Source of the DNA: JAIXUI01 sp943373175
GTDB lineage: Bacteria; Bacteroidota; Bacteroidia; UBA7662; JAIXUI01
DNA: 64,000 nt
Assembly: GCA_943373175.1 (NCBI GenBank)
Contig: CALSBM010000007.1
Span: forward strand, 4,637-68,636
Direction: 5' to 3'
A program made the translations under genes and the position numbers. The notes under the pieces are model-generated. The model ran no database searches, was not told the origin of the DNA, and saw nothing but the letters and a program-made list of their open reading frames with translations. Within the stretch, counting starts at the first letter, position 1; every line of letters begins with the position of its first letter. Shown one piece after another: positions 35,180-44,089 of this stretch.

Positions 35180-35809
35180 ATGAGTGAAGCCATACTTGCT
35201 TATGCTGAAGCCCATAGCCGGGCTGAGCCTGAGCTTTTGGCAAGACTAAGAAGAACGACGCATCTGCAAACACTCAACGCTCGGATGCTATCGGGCTGGG
35301 CTCAGGGTCAATTATTAGGTATGTTGGTGAAAATAAGCAACGCCAAAAGGTTGCTTGAACTGGGAACCTTCACCGGATACTCCGCTTTGTGCATGATGCT
35401 TGAAGCCGGTGAGGATGTTTTTCTCGACACTATCGAACCCAATGCGGAGTTGGAGTACATTCATAAAGAATTTTTTGAAGCCGCTGGCTTACATCATCGT
35501 ATTCGGGTTCATTATGCTGAAGCCAACGAGGTGCTTCCACAGCTAAAGGATTCGTACGATCTTATTTTCATCGATGCAGATAAAAGAAGGAACGCCGAAT
35601 ACTACCATCAAGGGCTTCAAGTGCTGAAAAAAGGAGGATTGATGTTGGTTGATAATGTGCTTTGGGCCCATAAAGTAGCGTACGAAGAGCATCAAGATAC
35701 CGACACCCGCCTGATTCGGGAGTTCAACCTGATGATAACAAAAGATCCTTCCGTAGAGGTTTTCATGTTGCCAATACGTGACGGGCTCTCCCTTATCAGG
35801 AAAAAGTGA
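35180..35809 (+). CDS. Class I SAM O-methyltransferase
   Basis: A 209-residue O-methyltransferase family 3 protein (catechol/caffeoyl-CoA type). The SAM-binding motif is LLELGTFTGYSALCM, and the metal/substrate motif DLIFIDADKRRNAEYY has the conserved aspartates; LVDNVLW follows. It lies four bases after aspS, in the common Bacteroidota arrangement. The substrate is unknown. Confidence 0.92.
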   Translation: MSEAILAYAEAHSRAEPELLARLRRTTHLQTLNARMLSGWAQGQLLGMLVKISNAKRLLELGTFTGYSALCMMLEAGEDVFLDTIEPNAELEYIHKEFFEAAGLHHRIRVHYAEANEVLPQLKDSYDLIFIDADKRRNAEYYHQGLQVLKKGGLMLVDNVLWAHKVAYEEHQDTDTRLIREFNLMITKDPSVEVFMLPIRDGLSLIRKK

Positions 35810-35822
35810 ATCTTTGTCTTCC

Positions 35823-37361
35823 ATGAAGTCCCCCCGCTTCCTACTCATCCTGTTTCTGGCTATCACAGTCAGAGGCTGGGCACAAGGCCCAACCAAAAAG
35901 CTTTCAAAGGCCGAATATGTAGAAACGTATAAAAACTTTGCGATTCTCAACATGCACAACACCGGCGTACCTGCCAGTATCACCCTATCACAGGGGCTGC
36001 TGGAGTCGGGTGCTGGCAATTCCATGTTGGCTGTTAATGCCAACAATCATTTTGGCATCAAATGCCACAAGGATTGGACAGGGGAAACTTACACCATGGA
36101 CGATGATGCCAAAAACGAATGCTTCAGGAAATACCCGGGTGCTTATGAGTCTTTTTTAGACCATGCCACTTTTTTGAAAGGAAGACCGCGCTACGCACCG
36201 CTCTTCCAATTATCCCCAACCGACTACAAAGGCTGGGCTCGTGGACTGAAGGAAGCAGGCTATGCTACCAATCCCAAATATGCTGAATTGCTGATTAACA
36301 CCATCGATGAGCTCAAGCTACATCAATACGATTTGGTCACTAAAGCAGAATTTGAGGCACTCAATGGCAAACCAAAAGTTAGCCCTTCAACTAAGGATCA
36401 GATTTCGGTTAAACGTCCTCCACTCATTGAAGAAATTAATGGCTTAAAAGCAACGTACGTTCAGCCGGGAGAAAGCATCTTCCAACTCGCTGAACGTGTA
36501 AACATCGAAGCCTGGAGATTAGTAGAGTTTAACGAGCTAAGCAAAGATTATCACTATAAACCCGGAGACCGAATGTTTCTTGAACGCAAGAATAAAAAAG
36601 CGGCGACGGATGTTTATGAAGTTAAAGCCGAAGATAATCTTCATGACATTGCCCAGCAGTTTGGTGTAAGGTTGGAAAGCCTGCGTTACCGAAACCGCCT
36701 TGAAGCAGGTGAAGAACCTGCCGAAGGAGAAGTACTGCTCCTTATCAAGAAGAGGGAAATTAAACCCAAAACTCGGCCTCTTTCAGATATTGAAAACCGA
36801 TACAGATTGAAGGAGGAAGCTGGAAAAGTGGCTGATTCAAAAGCCTTTGACGATTCCATTCGCATTCTCATTGATAGTAGAGCTGAAAAAGTAAGCCAGG
36901 AGTCAATTGCCAGGATAAAGGAAAAAGATGAGCAAATCGAATCGCTTACTCTGGCAAGAGACAATATGCTCAAGGAGATTGATCAACTCAGAAAAGCGGT
37001 AAAATCCGGCACTAAACCAAAAACTGCGAAAAGAAGCACTCGTACTGAACCTGAGGAAGAAGACGTTCCTGATGCTATTGAAGACAGTAGTGCTGTTTCC
37101 GGCTCAACAACTATAAATCCTGAGCCCGTAAGACCTGCACCAAAGGATACCGCAAGAGCAGCCGTTCCTCCTGTTCAAGAGTTAAAATCTCCTGACAATG
37201 ATATACCTGCTGGTAACACTAAAAAATACAAGGTTGAAAAAGGCGATACTTTGTTTAAAGTTGCCAGAAAGTTCGGTGTTAAGGTTGATCAAATCCGTAA
37301 GTGGAATCAAATGACCAACGACAATCTTAAGGCTGGCGAAGAAATCAAGGTTGGTGAATAA
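35823..37361 (+). CDS. Glucosaminidase with LysM domains
   Basis: A 512-residue cell-wall hydrolase. A signal peptide (residues 1-21, ending GWAQ) is followed by a glucosaminidase domain (about residues 30-180) with the catalytic Glu61 in QGLLESGAGNS, then LysM-like modules at about 210-300 and a charged coiled-coil/linker region rich in Lys, Glu and Pro. A clear LysM repeat closes the protein (KYKVEKGDTLFKVARKFGVK). It would cut N-acetylglucosaminyl bonds in peptidoglycan during growth or separation. The start MKSPRF avoids the overlap with the methyltransferase gene that a longer reading makes. Confidence 0.92.
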   Translation: MKSPRFLLILFLAITVRGWAQGPTKKLSKAEYVETYKNFAILNMHNTGVPASITLSQGLLESGAGNSMLAVNANNHFGIKCHKDWTGETYTMDDDAKNECFRKYPGAYESFLDHATFLKGRPRYAPLFQLSPTDYKGWARGLKEAGYATNPKYAELLINTIDELKLHQYDLVTKAEFEALNGKPKVSPSTKDQISVKRPPLIEEINGLKATYVQPGESIFQLAERVNIEAWRLVEFNELSKDYHYKPGDRMFLERKNKKAATDVYEVKAEDNLHDIAQQFGVRLESLRYRNRLEAGEEPAEGEVLLLIKKREIKPKTRPLSDIENRYRLKEEAGKVADSKAFDDSIRILIDSRAEKVSQESIARIKEKDEQIESLTLARDNMLKEIDQLRKAVKSGTKPKTAKRSTRTEPEEEDVPDAIEDSSAVSGSTTINPEPVRPAPKDTARAAVPPVQELKSPDNDIPAGNTKKYKVEKGDTLFKVARKFGVKVDQIRKWNQMTNDNLKAGEEIKVGE

Positions 37362-37371
37362 GCACTCAGAA

Positions 37372-37944
37372 ATGGAAAAAACACTGTGGTGCCACGGACG
37401 CCCTTTTGTACCTCATATTAAATACGATACGATCAGCCAAAAGTGTGCAGAAATTGGCAATGTACTTCATGCTCATTACCGAAGCCGGAATCCTGTCTTT
37501 TTGGTAGTACTCAACGGAGCATTTATGTTTGCTTCCGAGCTGTTACGGCAATATCAGGGAAATTGTGAAGTCTCGTTTGTTAAGCTGGCGAGTTATTCGG
37601 GAACAAGCACCACAGGAAAGATAAAGGAACTGATTGGCCTCAATGAATCATTAAAAGGCCGGGATGTAATTATTGTAGAAGACATAGTAGATACCGGCCA
37701 TACTGTAGCTCAGATTCTGAGTCAGTTAGCGGCTATGGAAGTAGCTTCTGCGGAAATCGCAACGTTATTATTCAAACCAAAGGCTTTAGTTCAGCCTATT
37801 CAACCTCGATATGTTGGATTTGAAGCTGAAAATCATTTCTACCTTGGCTTTGGACTCGACTACGACGGACTCGGCAGAAACTGGCCTCATATTTACCGAT
37901 TAGCAGAAGGAGAAATGCAAGCTGAATCAAGCCTTAACAGCTAA
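37372..37944 (+). CDS. hpt: Hypoxanthine phosphoribosyltransferase
   Basis: A 190-residue purine salvage enzyme of the HPRT family. The PRPP-binding signature is VIIVEDIVDTGHT; the flexible loop is SYSGTSTTGKI, and VVLNGAFMFASELLR is the family N-terminal strand-loop. It converts hypoxanthine and probably guanine to nucleotides. The start MEKTLWCHGRPF lies ten bases after the glucosaminidase stop. Confidence 0.93.
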   Translation: MEKTLWCHGRPFVPHIKYDTISQKCAEIGNVLHAHYRSRNPVFLVVLNGAFMFASELLRQYQGNCEVSFVKLASYSGTSTTGKIKELIGLNESLKGRDVIIVEDIVDTGHTVAQILSQLAAMEVASAEIATLLFKPKALVQPIQPRYVGFEAENHFYLGFGLDYDGLGRNWPHIYRLAEGEMQAESSLNS

Positions 37945-37986
37945 AGGCTTGCTTGCACCATCAAGTAAACGTATTTTCGGGGCTTC

Positions 37987-39033
37987 ATGAAACTCAAGGC
38001 CATTTGGGGGCTGGCAATTGCAGCCCTTTTTTCAGCATGTTCTACTGATTTAGACATCAACAGCACATGGAAAGAGATTACACTCGCTCATGCACTTTTA
38101 GATCCTAACGATACAACCCACTACATCCGCATTTCCAAAGGCTTTCTTGACCCTAGCAGATCCGCTTTGGAAGTTGCCCGAATTGGTGATTCTATCAAGT
38201 ATAGCAGCCTTGAAGTTACTGTTGAGCGTTGGAAAAATGGCAATCGCCTTCAAACGTTCCAATGCACTCCCGCTTCCAACGTCCCGAAAGACTCTGGTAC
38301 ATTCGCCTTCCCGGAGCAGAACATCTACAGTTTCTCACACATTCTCGATGCAGAAAGTGAATACAGGCTTAAAGTGAAAACTCCGCTTGGGAATGAGCTC
38401 ACTGCCAGCACCAACATCGTTAGGCCGTTCAGAATATACTCGCCTCAATTACAAGGACGAGTTTCACTTCTTCCTACAGGTTCAACCAGAATTGGATTTT
38501 CAGCACCAGTTGCCGGAAAAAGCTATCAGATTATTGCTCGCTTGCATTATCTCGAAGGAAACCGTCTTGACTCTAGGCTGAATTACAAAAATCGTTGGGT
38601 TGATATGACAGTTGTTAACCAAGGCAACTTTAGGGATGCCATTGGTGGAGAAAGGGTTGAACAAAACTTATTAGGCAGATCCATTCTTAATGCACTTAAC
38701 GGAAATTTAGTTAGAAACGATACCATAGGTCGTATTTTTCAGGGGGTTGAATTCATCATTTTAAGTGGCAATTCAACGCTTACCGATTACATCAACATTA
38801 ATCAACCTGTACAAGCTGTAAACGACGTTCGCCCGGTTTATACCAACGTCCAAAACGGAATGGGCATCTTTGCTTCACGAACCACCTCGCCCAATTTGCG
38901 TGATTTTATGTCGAGGCCCAATTACCCGGTTCTCCCCAATGCAGACAATACTACGCAGTTTCGTGAAGTAGATGCGGGCCCGGGATATGATACTTTGGTA
39001 ATCAACTACCCCCAGCTTGGTTTCAGAAGGTAA
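37987..39033 (+). CDS. DUF4249-like lipoprotein
   Basis: A 348-residue predicted lipoprotein. The signal peptide ends in the lipobox LFSAC (lipidated Cys19). The body is beta-rich and carries VYTNVQNGMGIFASRTTS near the end, close to the (Y/V)TN(I/V)xNGxGIF motif of Bacteroidota DUF4249 proteins. Those commonly accompany TonB-dependent receptors, but none is present here. The C-terminus PGYDTLVINYPQLGFRR is longer than usual. The function is unknown. Confidence 0.72.
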   Translation: MKLKAIWGLAIAALFSACSTDLDINSTWKEITLAHALLDPNDTTHYIRISKGFLDPSRSALEVARIGDSIKYSSLEVTVERWKNGNRLQTFQCTPASNVPKDSGTFAFPEQNIYSFSHILDAESEYRLKVKTPLGNELTASTNIVRPFRIYSPQLQGRVSLLPTGSTRIGFSAPVAGKSYQIIARLHYLEGNRLDSRLNYKNRWVDMTVVNQGNFRDAIGGERVEQNLLGRSILNALNGNLVRNDTIGRIFQGVEFIILSGNSTLTDYININQPVQAVNDVRPVYTNVQNGMGIFASRTTSPNLRDFMSRPNYPVLPNADNTTQFREVDAGPGYDTLVINYPQLGFRR

Positions 39034-39068
39034 GTTCAAGCGCTTTATACTCTAATTTTTTTTTAGTG

Positions 39069-39581
39069 ATGAAGTTAGGAAATGAAGCAAGGCCGATTGT
39101 AAACATTGAGCTTTCTCCTTTAGAAAAACTATTGTCTGCAATATGTTGGGCAGGAAGCTTTTTAAGCCTTTTTTGGATGATTAGGTTCTATTCATCTTGG
39201 CCTGAAATCGTTCCTATACATTTCAATGCTTCTGGAAAGGCAGACGGTTATGGCCCTAAGGCTACTTTGTTTATTCTTCCTGTAGTGATGATTGGCCTAA
39301 CAACACTTCTTCAATGGCTTTCCAGAAAACCGTATTTATATAACTACCCAATAGAAATCACTCCTGAAAATGCAATTCGGGAATACTCTTTAGCTTCAAA
39401 AATGATTCGTATTCTTAATGCGATCATTATTACTTGCCTTACTACTGTAATTGTAACCACGCATGGCAGCGAAGGTGTTGACCCTCATGGCCCTGGCTTA
39501 TGGTTTCTGCCGGTTTTACTCGTTGGCGTTTTTGGAACCATCATCGGCTATTTGATTGTCAGAAGCCGGAAACAGGATTAA
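39069..39581 (+). CDS. DUF1648 family membrane protein
   Basis: A 170-residue membrane protein with four helices. The DUF1648 signature follows helix 1: SWPEIVPIHFNASGKADGYGPK. Some DUF1648 proteins belong to the SdpI immunity-like group, but this one is short and stands alone, so no such role can be claimed. The ATG at 39069 was chosen over a GTG one codon earlier. Confidence 0.82.
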   Translation: MKLGNEARPIVNIELSPLEKLLSAICWAGSFLSLFWMIRFYSSWPEIVPIHFNASGKADGYGPKATLFILPVVMIGLTTLLQWLSRKPYLYNYPIEITPENAIREYSLASKMIRILNAIIITCLTTVIVTTHGSEGVDPHGPGLWFLPVLLVGVFGTIIGYLIVRSRKQD

Positions 39582-39696
39582 TCCCTTCTTTGTTAACTTC
39601 TTACTTTATTAAGAAGGCATTATCCCAATGCTTTACATCGCTTTTTAGTTAGGCTTCTTATAATCAATTAATTGTTGCCGAATAGCTTCAAGGTGT

Positions 39697-39957
39697 TTAT
39701 TCTTGGCACTGCCCTTTATCGAACAGTGAAAGAGCAAAAGCTTTTCTGAAAACTAAGAACCCAAGTTGAGAAATGTGGTCGTCGGGGATAAAGTCCCTCT
39801 CACTACTTCTCAAGTAACTCAGTTTCAGAGAAGTTTTAATTTCCATTAGGCAGGTGTTAACTATCGAAAACAAGTCATTGCGATTAACACACCATCTTCT
39901 GGCTTCTTGACTATTTTCCTTGGTAGTTTTAGTTAGTTCATCCCAATCGGGATATGA
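39697..39957 (-). pseudogene. Start-less coding remnant next to recF
   Basis: An open frame of about 85 codons on the minus strand whose 5' part overlaps the end of recF in another frame. It contains PDWDELTKTTKENSQEARRW, then a helix-rich, amphipathic stretch (MEIKTSLKLSYLRSS) and ends in TAA at 39697-39699. The composition looks like protein, faintly recalling four-helix-bundle proteins of the 23S rRNA intervening-sequence group, but no start codon with a ribosome site is visible. Otherwise the 351-base gap between the DUF1648 and recF genes holds nothing I can name. Confidence 0.3.
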
Positions 39958-40991
39958 TGGACACTCAACCCTAATGGCCGAAAAAGTGCCAATACGCGAC
40001 TAGCATCAGTATCAGTAATAAACACTTGACCAAACTGATTTCCAGCCACAAGAGCCATCAGGTAACTCAATCTGCTTTGATCCAGCTTTTCAAAGATATC
40101 GTCCAAAAGCAGGATTGGCTTCCTGCATTTCACTTCCTTAATATAATCGTGCTGCGCAAGCTTTAAGGCGATGATAAAGGTCTTTTGTTGACCTTGAGAT
40201 GCAAATTTTCGAATGAGTTGCCCATTCAGTAAATACAACACCTTATCACGATGTGGCCCATTCAACGTAGTTCCCGCTTCCTTTTCTTCACTTAAACTTT
40301 TGAATGGTTGCGGCTCTATTACAAAAGAAGGTTCTTCCTTCATTCCGGCCATAGTTTGATAATGAAGCCGAAAAACCGGTAATGCCTGTTGTATGAGTTC
40401 CTGCCGCCGAGATTGTATCAACGCTTCTAAAGGAATTCTTTGCATATCAAGTACTTCAATTAGCTCTTCTTCCCAAGAGTGGTGTTCCTTGCCTTGTTTA
40501 AGCAGTGCATTTCTTTGAAGAACCAGTTTATTAACTTTCAGCAATGCGTCGAGATAATCTGAATGGCATTGCGATAGCCATCCATCGAAAAAACGTCTCC
40601 TAATTTCAGAGCCTTCGGTGACGAGCAAGGTATCGGTAGGCGCTATAAGAACTACTGGTATCTGCCCAACATGATCGGCCAATCTAGCAACCGGTTGAGC
40701 ATTTCTTCTAAACAACTTCTTTCCTGCTTGCCAACCACAACTTATGGGTAAAGTAGTGCCATTATCGTCTAAAAAATGGCCTTCCAGATAAAAAACATCG
40801 CTTCCCTGAAGTAGCAATTGGGCATCTTGAAGGCCGGAAAAACCACGAGTCAGACAGAGGTAATAGATGGCTTCAAGGCGGTTAGTTTTGCCACAACCGT
40901 TAGGCCCACTGATCAAATTCAAGTTAGTAAAACTGCTGGAGTCGCTTTCGATATTCTTAAAGTTGCTGATTTCCAGCGACGACAGCATCAT
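39933..40991 (-). CDS. recF: DNA replication and repair protein RecF
   Basis: A 352-residue SMC-like ATPase that loads RecA at gaps. Walker A is GPNGCGKT (residues 29-36), the signature motif lies in QGQQKTFIIALKLAQ, and Walker B is PILLLDDIFEKLD. Length is typical. It is transcribed divergently from pdhA across about 60 bases. It is not beside dnaA or dnaN here, which is normal for the phylum. Confidence 0.95.
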   Translation of the reverse strand: MMLSSLEISNFKNIESDSSSFTNLNLISGPNGCGKTNRLEAIYYLCLTRGFSGLQDAQLLLQGSDVFYLEGHFLDDNGTTLPISCGWQAGKKLFRRNAQPVARLADHVGQIPVVLIAPTDTLLVTEGSEIRRRFFDGWLSQCHSDYLDALLKVNKLVLQRNALLKQGKEHHSWEEELIEVLDMQRIPLEALIQSRRQELIQQALPVFRLHYQTMAGMKEEPSFVIEPQPFKSLSEEKEAGTTLNGPHRDKVLYLLNGQLIRKFASQGQQKTFIIALKLAQHDYIKEVKCRKPILLLDDIFEKLDQSRLSYLMALVAGNQFGQVFITDTDASRVLALFRPLGLSVHHIPIGMN

Positions 40992-41050
40992 GAAAGAATC
41001 AGGTTAATGGGTTTTTGTCTATTTTAGCGCCTCGAAAAAAGCGTGCCTGA

Positions 41051-42046
41051 ATGGCCAAAACAAAGATAACCAAAGAAACCTACATCAACTGGTACGAAAG
41101 CATGCAGTTGATGCGCAAATTCGAAGAGAAATCTGCTCAACTTTATGGTCAGCAGAAGATTAAAGGATTCTGCCATTTGTATATCGGGCAAGAAGCCATA
41201 GTAGCCGGTACATACTCCGTCATTCGAAAGGACGACAAAGCTATTACTGCCTATCGCGATCACGCACATGCACTAGCAGCGGGGATTAGTGCCAATGCTG
41301 TAATGGCAGAACTCTTCGGTAAAGCAACCGGCTGCTCCGGCGGAAAAGGTGGGTCTATGCACATGTTCTCTAAGGAGCATAATTTTTATGGTGGCCATGG
41401 TATCGTAGGCGGGCAAATTCCGCTTGGAGCCGGGTTAGCATTCGCTGATCAATACCGCGGTGGAGACCAGGTTACCGTTTGCTATATGGGCGACGGTGCC
41501 ATACGCCAAGGTGCTGTTCATGAGACTTTCAACATGGCCATGCTATGGAAACTTCCGGTAATTTTCGTTTGCGAGAATAACTTCTATGCTATGGGAACTT
41601 CTCTGGAAAGAACTTCTAATGTATCCGATATTTACAAACTTGGGCTTGCTTACGACATGCCTTCAAGATGGGTAGATGGAATGACTTGCGAGGAAGTTCA
41701 CAAAGCTATGGATGAAGCTGTAGAACGTGCTCGTAATGGCGAAGGCCCTACCTTCCTCGAAATCCGAACCTATCGCTATCGCGGACATTCTATGTCTGAC
41801 CCTGCGAAATACAGAACAAAAGAGGAATTAGAAGAATATCGCTCTCAAGATCCAATCGAAAAAGTGAGAGCTACCATTCTTAGTAAAAAATACCTTACAG
41901 AAGCCCAATTGGAAGAAATTGACGCTCGCATTAAAATAGTGGTCAATGAATCCGTAGAATTTGCTGAAAATTCTCCGTGGCCTGATGAATCAGCACTATT
42001 TAGAGACGTTTACGTTCAAAGCGATTACCCGTTCATTACTGACTAA
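41051..42046 (+). CDS. pdhA: Pyruvate dehydrogenase E1 component, alpha subunit
   Basis: A 331-residue E1 alpha subunit of the alpha2beta2 type. The thiamine diphosphate motif runs from GDG (residues 147-149) to NN (176-177), and the phosphorylation-loop region is RYRGHSMSDPAKYR. It decarboxylates pyruvate with the beta subunit, which is encoded elsewhere. Bacteroidota often place pdhA next to the E2 gene, but here the next gene is a TPR protein. Confidence 0.93.
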   Translation: MAKTKITKETYINWYESMQLMRKFEEKSAQLYGQQKIKGFCHLYIGQEAIVAGTYSVIRKDDKAITAYRDHAHALAAGISANAVMAELFGKATGCSGGKGGSMHMFSKEHNFYGGHGIVGGQIPLGAGLAFADQYRGGDQVTVCYMGDGAIRQGAVHETFNMAMLWKLPVIFVCENNFYAMGTSLERTSNVSDIYKLGLAYDMPSRWVDGMTCEEVHKAMDEAVERARNGEGPTFLEIRTYRYRGHSMSDPAKYRTKEELEEYRSQDPIEKVRATILSKKYLTEAQLEEIDARIKIVVNESVEFAENSPWPDESALFRDVYVQSDYPFITD

Positions 42047-42054
42047 GAAAACTC

Positions 42055-42774
42055 ATGAGTCAAAAGGAAAAAGAAGCAGGTTCAACGAAGCCTGTTCAAC
42101 AAGACGAAACCTTCGCTGATACCCTCGACCATCAGTTAGAAGACACCATCTCCCGTTCGGAGGCTTTCATTGAAAAAAACAAGAACAAACTGCTTGGCGG
42201 ATTAGGCATTGTGCTCTTGGTATTCGGTGTTTACTACTATGTTTGGCACGTCTATCTGCCAGGACAAGAAACCGAAGCTCAGGAACAAGCTTATATGGCT
42301 CAACGCTGGTTCGAAAACGATTCACTTGATCTTGCTATCAAAGGAAAAGGCCAGTATGCAGGTTTTGAAGCCATTGCCGACGAGTACAGCATGACGAAAA
42401 TTGGCAACCTTGCACATTACTACCTCGGTATTGCGTACTTGCGTAAAGGCAAATACCAAGAGGCTATTGATGAGTTGGATAAATTTAGTGCTGATGATAT
42501 GATGCTGGCGGCTGTTGCAGTAGGTGCTAAAGGCGATGCAATGCTGGAAATAGGCCAAAAAGAAGACGCTTTGTCGCAGTACGAGAAAGCAGCTGGGGTA
42601 AGCGAAAACCGTTTCACAACTCCTATCTACCTTCAAAAAGCAGCAGAATTGGCTGAAAACCTTGGACAAAAAGAAAAGGCAATTGAAATTTTCAACCGCT
42701 TAAAAGAAGAATACAAGGAAACTAATGAAGGAATGAATGCCGATAAGTTCATTGCCCGAATTCAAGCACGCTAA
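42055..42774 (+). CDS. Membrane-anchored tetratricopeptide repeat protein
   Basis: A 239-residue protein with an acidic N-terminal cytoplasmic stretch, one membrane helix at about residues 46-65 (LLGGLGIVLLVFGVYYYVW) and then TPR-like helical repeats (GNLAHYYLGIAYLRKGKYQEAIDELDKF and following). The plan resembles YfgM, a periplasmic chaperone partner of the Sec translocon, but assignment to that family is tentative. It lies eight bases after pdhA. Confidence 0.8.
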   Translation: MSQKEKEAGSTKPVQQDETFADTLDHQLEDTISRSEAFIEKNKNKLLGGLGIVLLVFGVYYYVWHVYLPGQETEAQEQAYMAQRWFENDSLDLAIKGKGQYAGFEAIADEYSMTKIGNLAHYYLGIAYLRKGKYQEAIDELDKFSADDMMLAAVAVGAKGDAMLEIGQKEDALSQYEKAAGVSENRFTTPIYLQKAAELAENLGQKEKAIEIFNRLKEEYKETNEGMNADKFIARIQAR

Positions 42775-42787
42775 TGCGTTATCAACC

Positions 42788-43936
42788 ATGAAAAAGAAAA
42801 ACCCCGTTCAACAATTGGCCGGGGTTTTTCTTTTATTATTCCTGATAGGACTCCAAGCTTCTATTATTGGGCAAACCGTATATCCTGCTCCCCTTTCTTT
42901 ATTCGAACCAGATCAGGGTCCTTCATGGTTTCACCCTGAACGAACCCTTAGGCTTCATTTTTCAATAGTGCGCAAATCCGATGGCAGCGGAAACTTCGAT
43001 GACAGCTCCGGAATTGCTTATATCAAAGATTTGGTTCGAATTGCCAATGAATTGCTTCGAAACAACCAGCGCATGAATCTCCCGGAGTTAAATCCGCCAA
43101 GAGTGCTGCCGACTCTTCTACAGTATGTGTTAGTTGCTGATTCAGGCGCTCCTGAAGGCATCAGCTTTGTCCACAACGATTCGATGTATGTTTTTGCAAG
43201 AAGAAGAAACTTTAGTTCAGTTTTCGATGATAAAGTCTTTAAGCTTTATGGCAAAAAGAAGGAATCTGTTCTTAATATTTTTATGCTTGAAAATACTGAT
43301 GAATCCGAGGAAGGGGGCGGAGTTGGAATGCCTTTATTCGTTAAAATGGGTGCCTGCTTTTATCATTATTCCAAATATGGAAGAGGGGCTTGGTTTATGG
43401 CTGGTTTATTAAATCACGAAATCGGCCACACTCTGGGTTTGGCTCATAGTTGGCAAAATGATGGTTGCGACGATACACCAGATAACGCCAATTGCTGGAA
43501 CATCGACACAACCCAGACTCAATGCAGAAGGATTTCCAACAATGTGATGGATTACAATGTTTACATGAATGCCTGGACTCCTTGCCAAATCAGCTTGATA
43601 CATTATAATTTTCATGACCCTTACTTTCCAGCACGACGATTCCTTCGCCAAGATTGGAGTACACTTCAAGAGGGCAAGGACGTTTCAATAAAGAAAGGAG
43701 ACACACTCGAATTAAACCGACCGATAGACCTGAAAGGAAATTTAACCTTAGAAAAAGGCGCAGTGGTTATAGTCAATCACAGGCTTAGTTTACCTGAAAA
43801 GGGGCGCTTAGTAATCCATAAAAGAGCTTGGCTTATATTGGGGCCTCAAGGCAGTCTCAACCATTGTATTATGGGCGCTTATAAACCCATGAGTATTCTT
43901 CCCAAATACTTAAAAAGGGTTAAAAAAACACCCTGA
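42788..43936 (+). CDS. Secreted metzincin-type zinc metalloprotease
   Basis: A 382-residue exported protease. A signal peptide spans about residues 1-29 (ending SIIGQ). The zinc motif HEIGHTLGLAH has His210, Glu211, His214 and the third ligand His220, and the metzincin Met-turn is NNVMDYN (Met254), so it belongs to the M43/pappalysin-like group. Several cysteines (CDD, CWN, CRR, CQI) surround the site. No T9SS sorting domain is visible; the C-terminal ~90 residues form a beta-rich, parallel-strand-like repeat. The ATG at 42788 was chosen, as it opens the signal peptide; the next Met is far inside. The start codons overlap a terminator hairpin. Confidence 0.85.
   Translation: MKKKNPVQQLAGVFLLLFLIGLQASIIGQTVYPAPLSLFEPDQGPSWFHPERTLRLHFSIVRKSDGSGNFDDSSGIAYIKDLVRIANELLRNNQRMNLPELNPPRVLPTLLQYVLVADSGAPEGISFVHNDSMYVFARRRNFSSVFDDKVFKLYGKKKESVLNIFMLENTDESEEGGGVGMPLFVKMGACFYHYSKYGRGAWFMAGLLNHEIGHTLGLAHSWQNDGCDDTPDNANCWNIDTTQTQCRRISNNVMDYNVYMNAWTPCQISLIHYNFHDPYFPARRFLRQDWSTLQEGKDVSIKKGDTLELNRPIDLKGNLTLEKGAVVIVNHRLSLPEKGRLVIHKRAWLILGPQGSLNHCIMGAYKPMSILPKYLKRVKKTP
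42792..42834 (+). terminator. Strong terminator hairpin inside the metalloprotease signal-peptide codons
   Basis: AAAAGAAAAACCCCG (42792-42806) and CGGGGTTTTTCTTTT (42820-42834) form a 15-bp perfect stem with a 13-base loop, ending in a T-rich tract. It lies 18 bases after the stop of the TPR gene, where the pdhA operon terminator is expected, but it also covers codons 2-16 of the next gene. Confidence 0.75.
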
Positions 43937-43982
43937 CTACGAATGAGTTAAGAATTAGCAAGCTTTACTTATATATGGTGAG

Positions 43983-44025
43983 TATATTTGTAACCTTGCT
44001 CATGTAATGCATTTTCGGGGGGGGG
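43983..44025 (+). promoter_or_regulatory. Possible mltD promoter with G9 tract
   Basis: TATATTTG (43983-43990) matches the Bacteroidota -7 box about 100 bases before the transglycosylase gene; no good -33 box is seen. A run of nine G (44017-44025) lies in what would be the 5' untranslated leader. Such tracts can slip in replication or in sequencing. Confidence 0.4.
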
Positions 44026-44089
44026 TATAAAAGCACCAAATTCCGGGATGCTGCGTTAGTTAGTTAAACCTGTAATCCTCTTACTGCCC

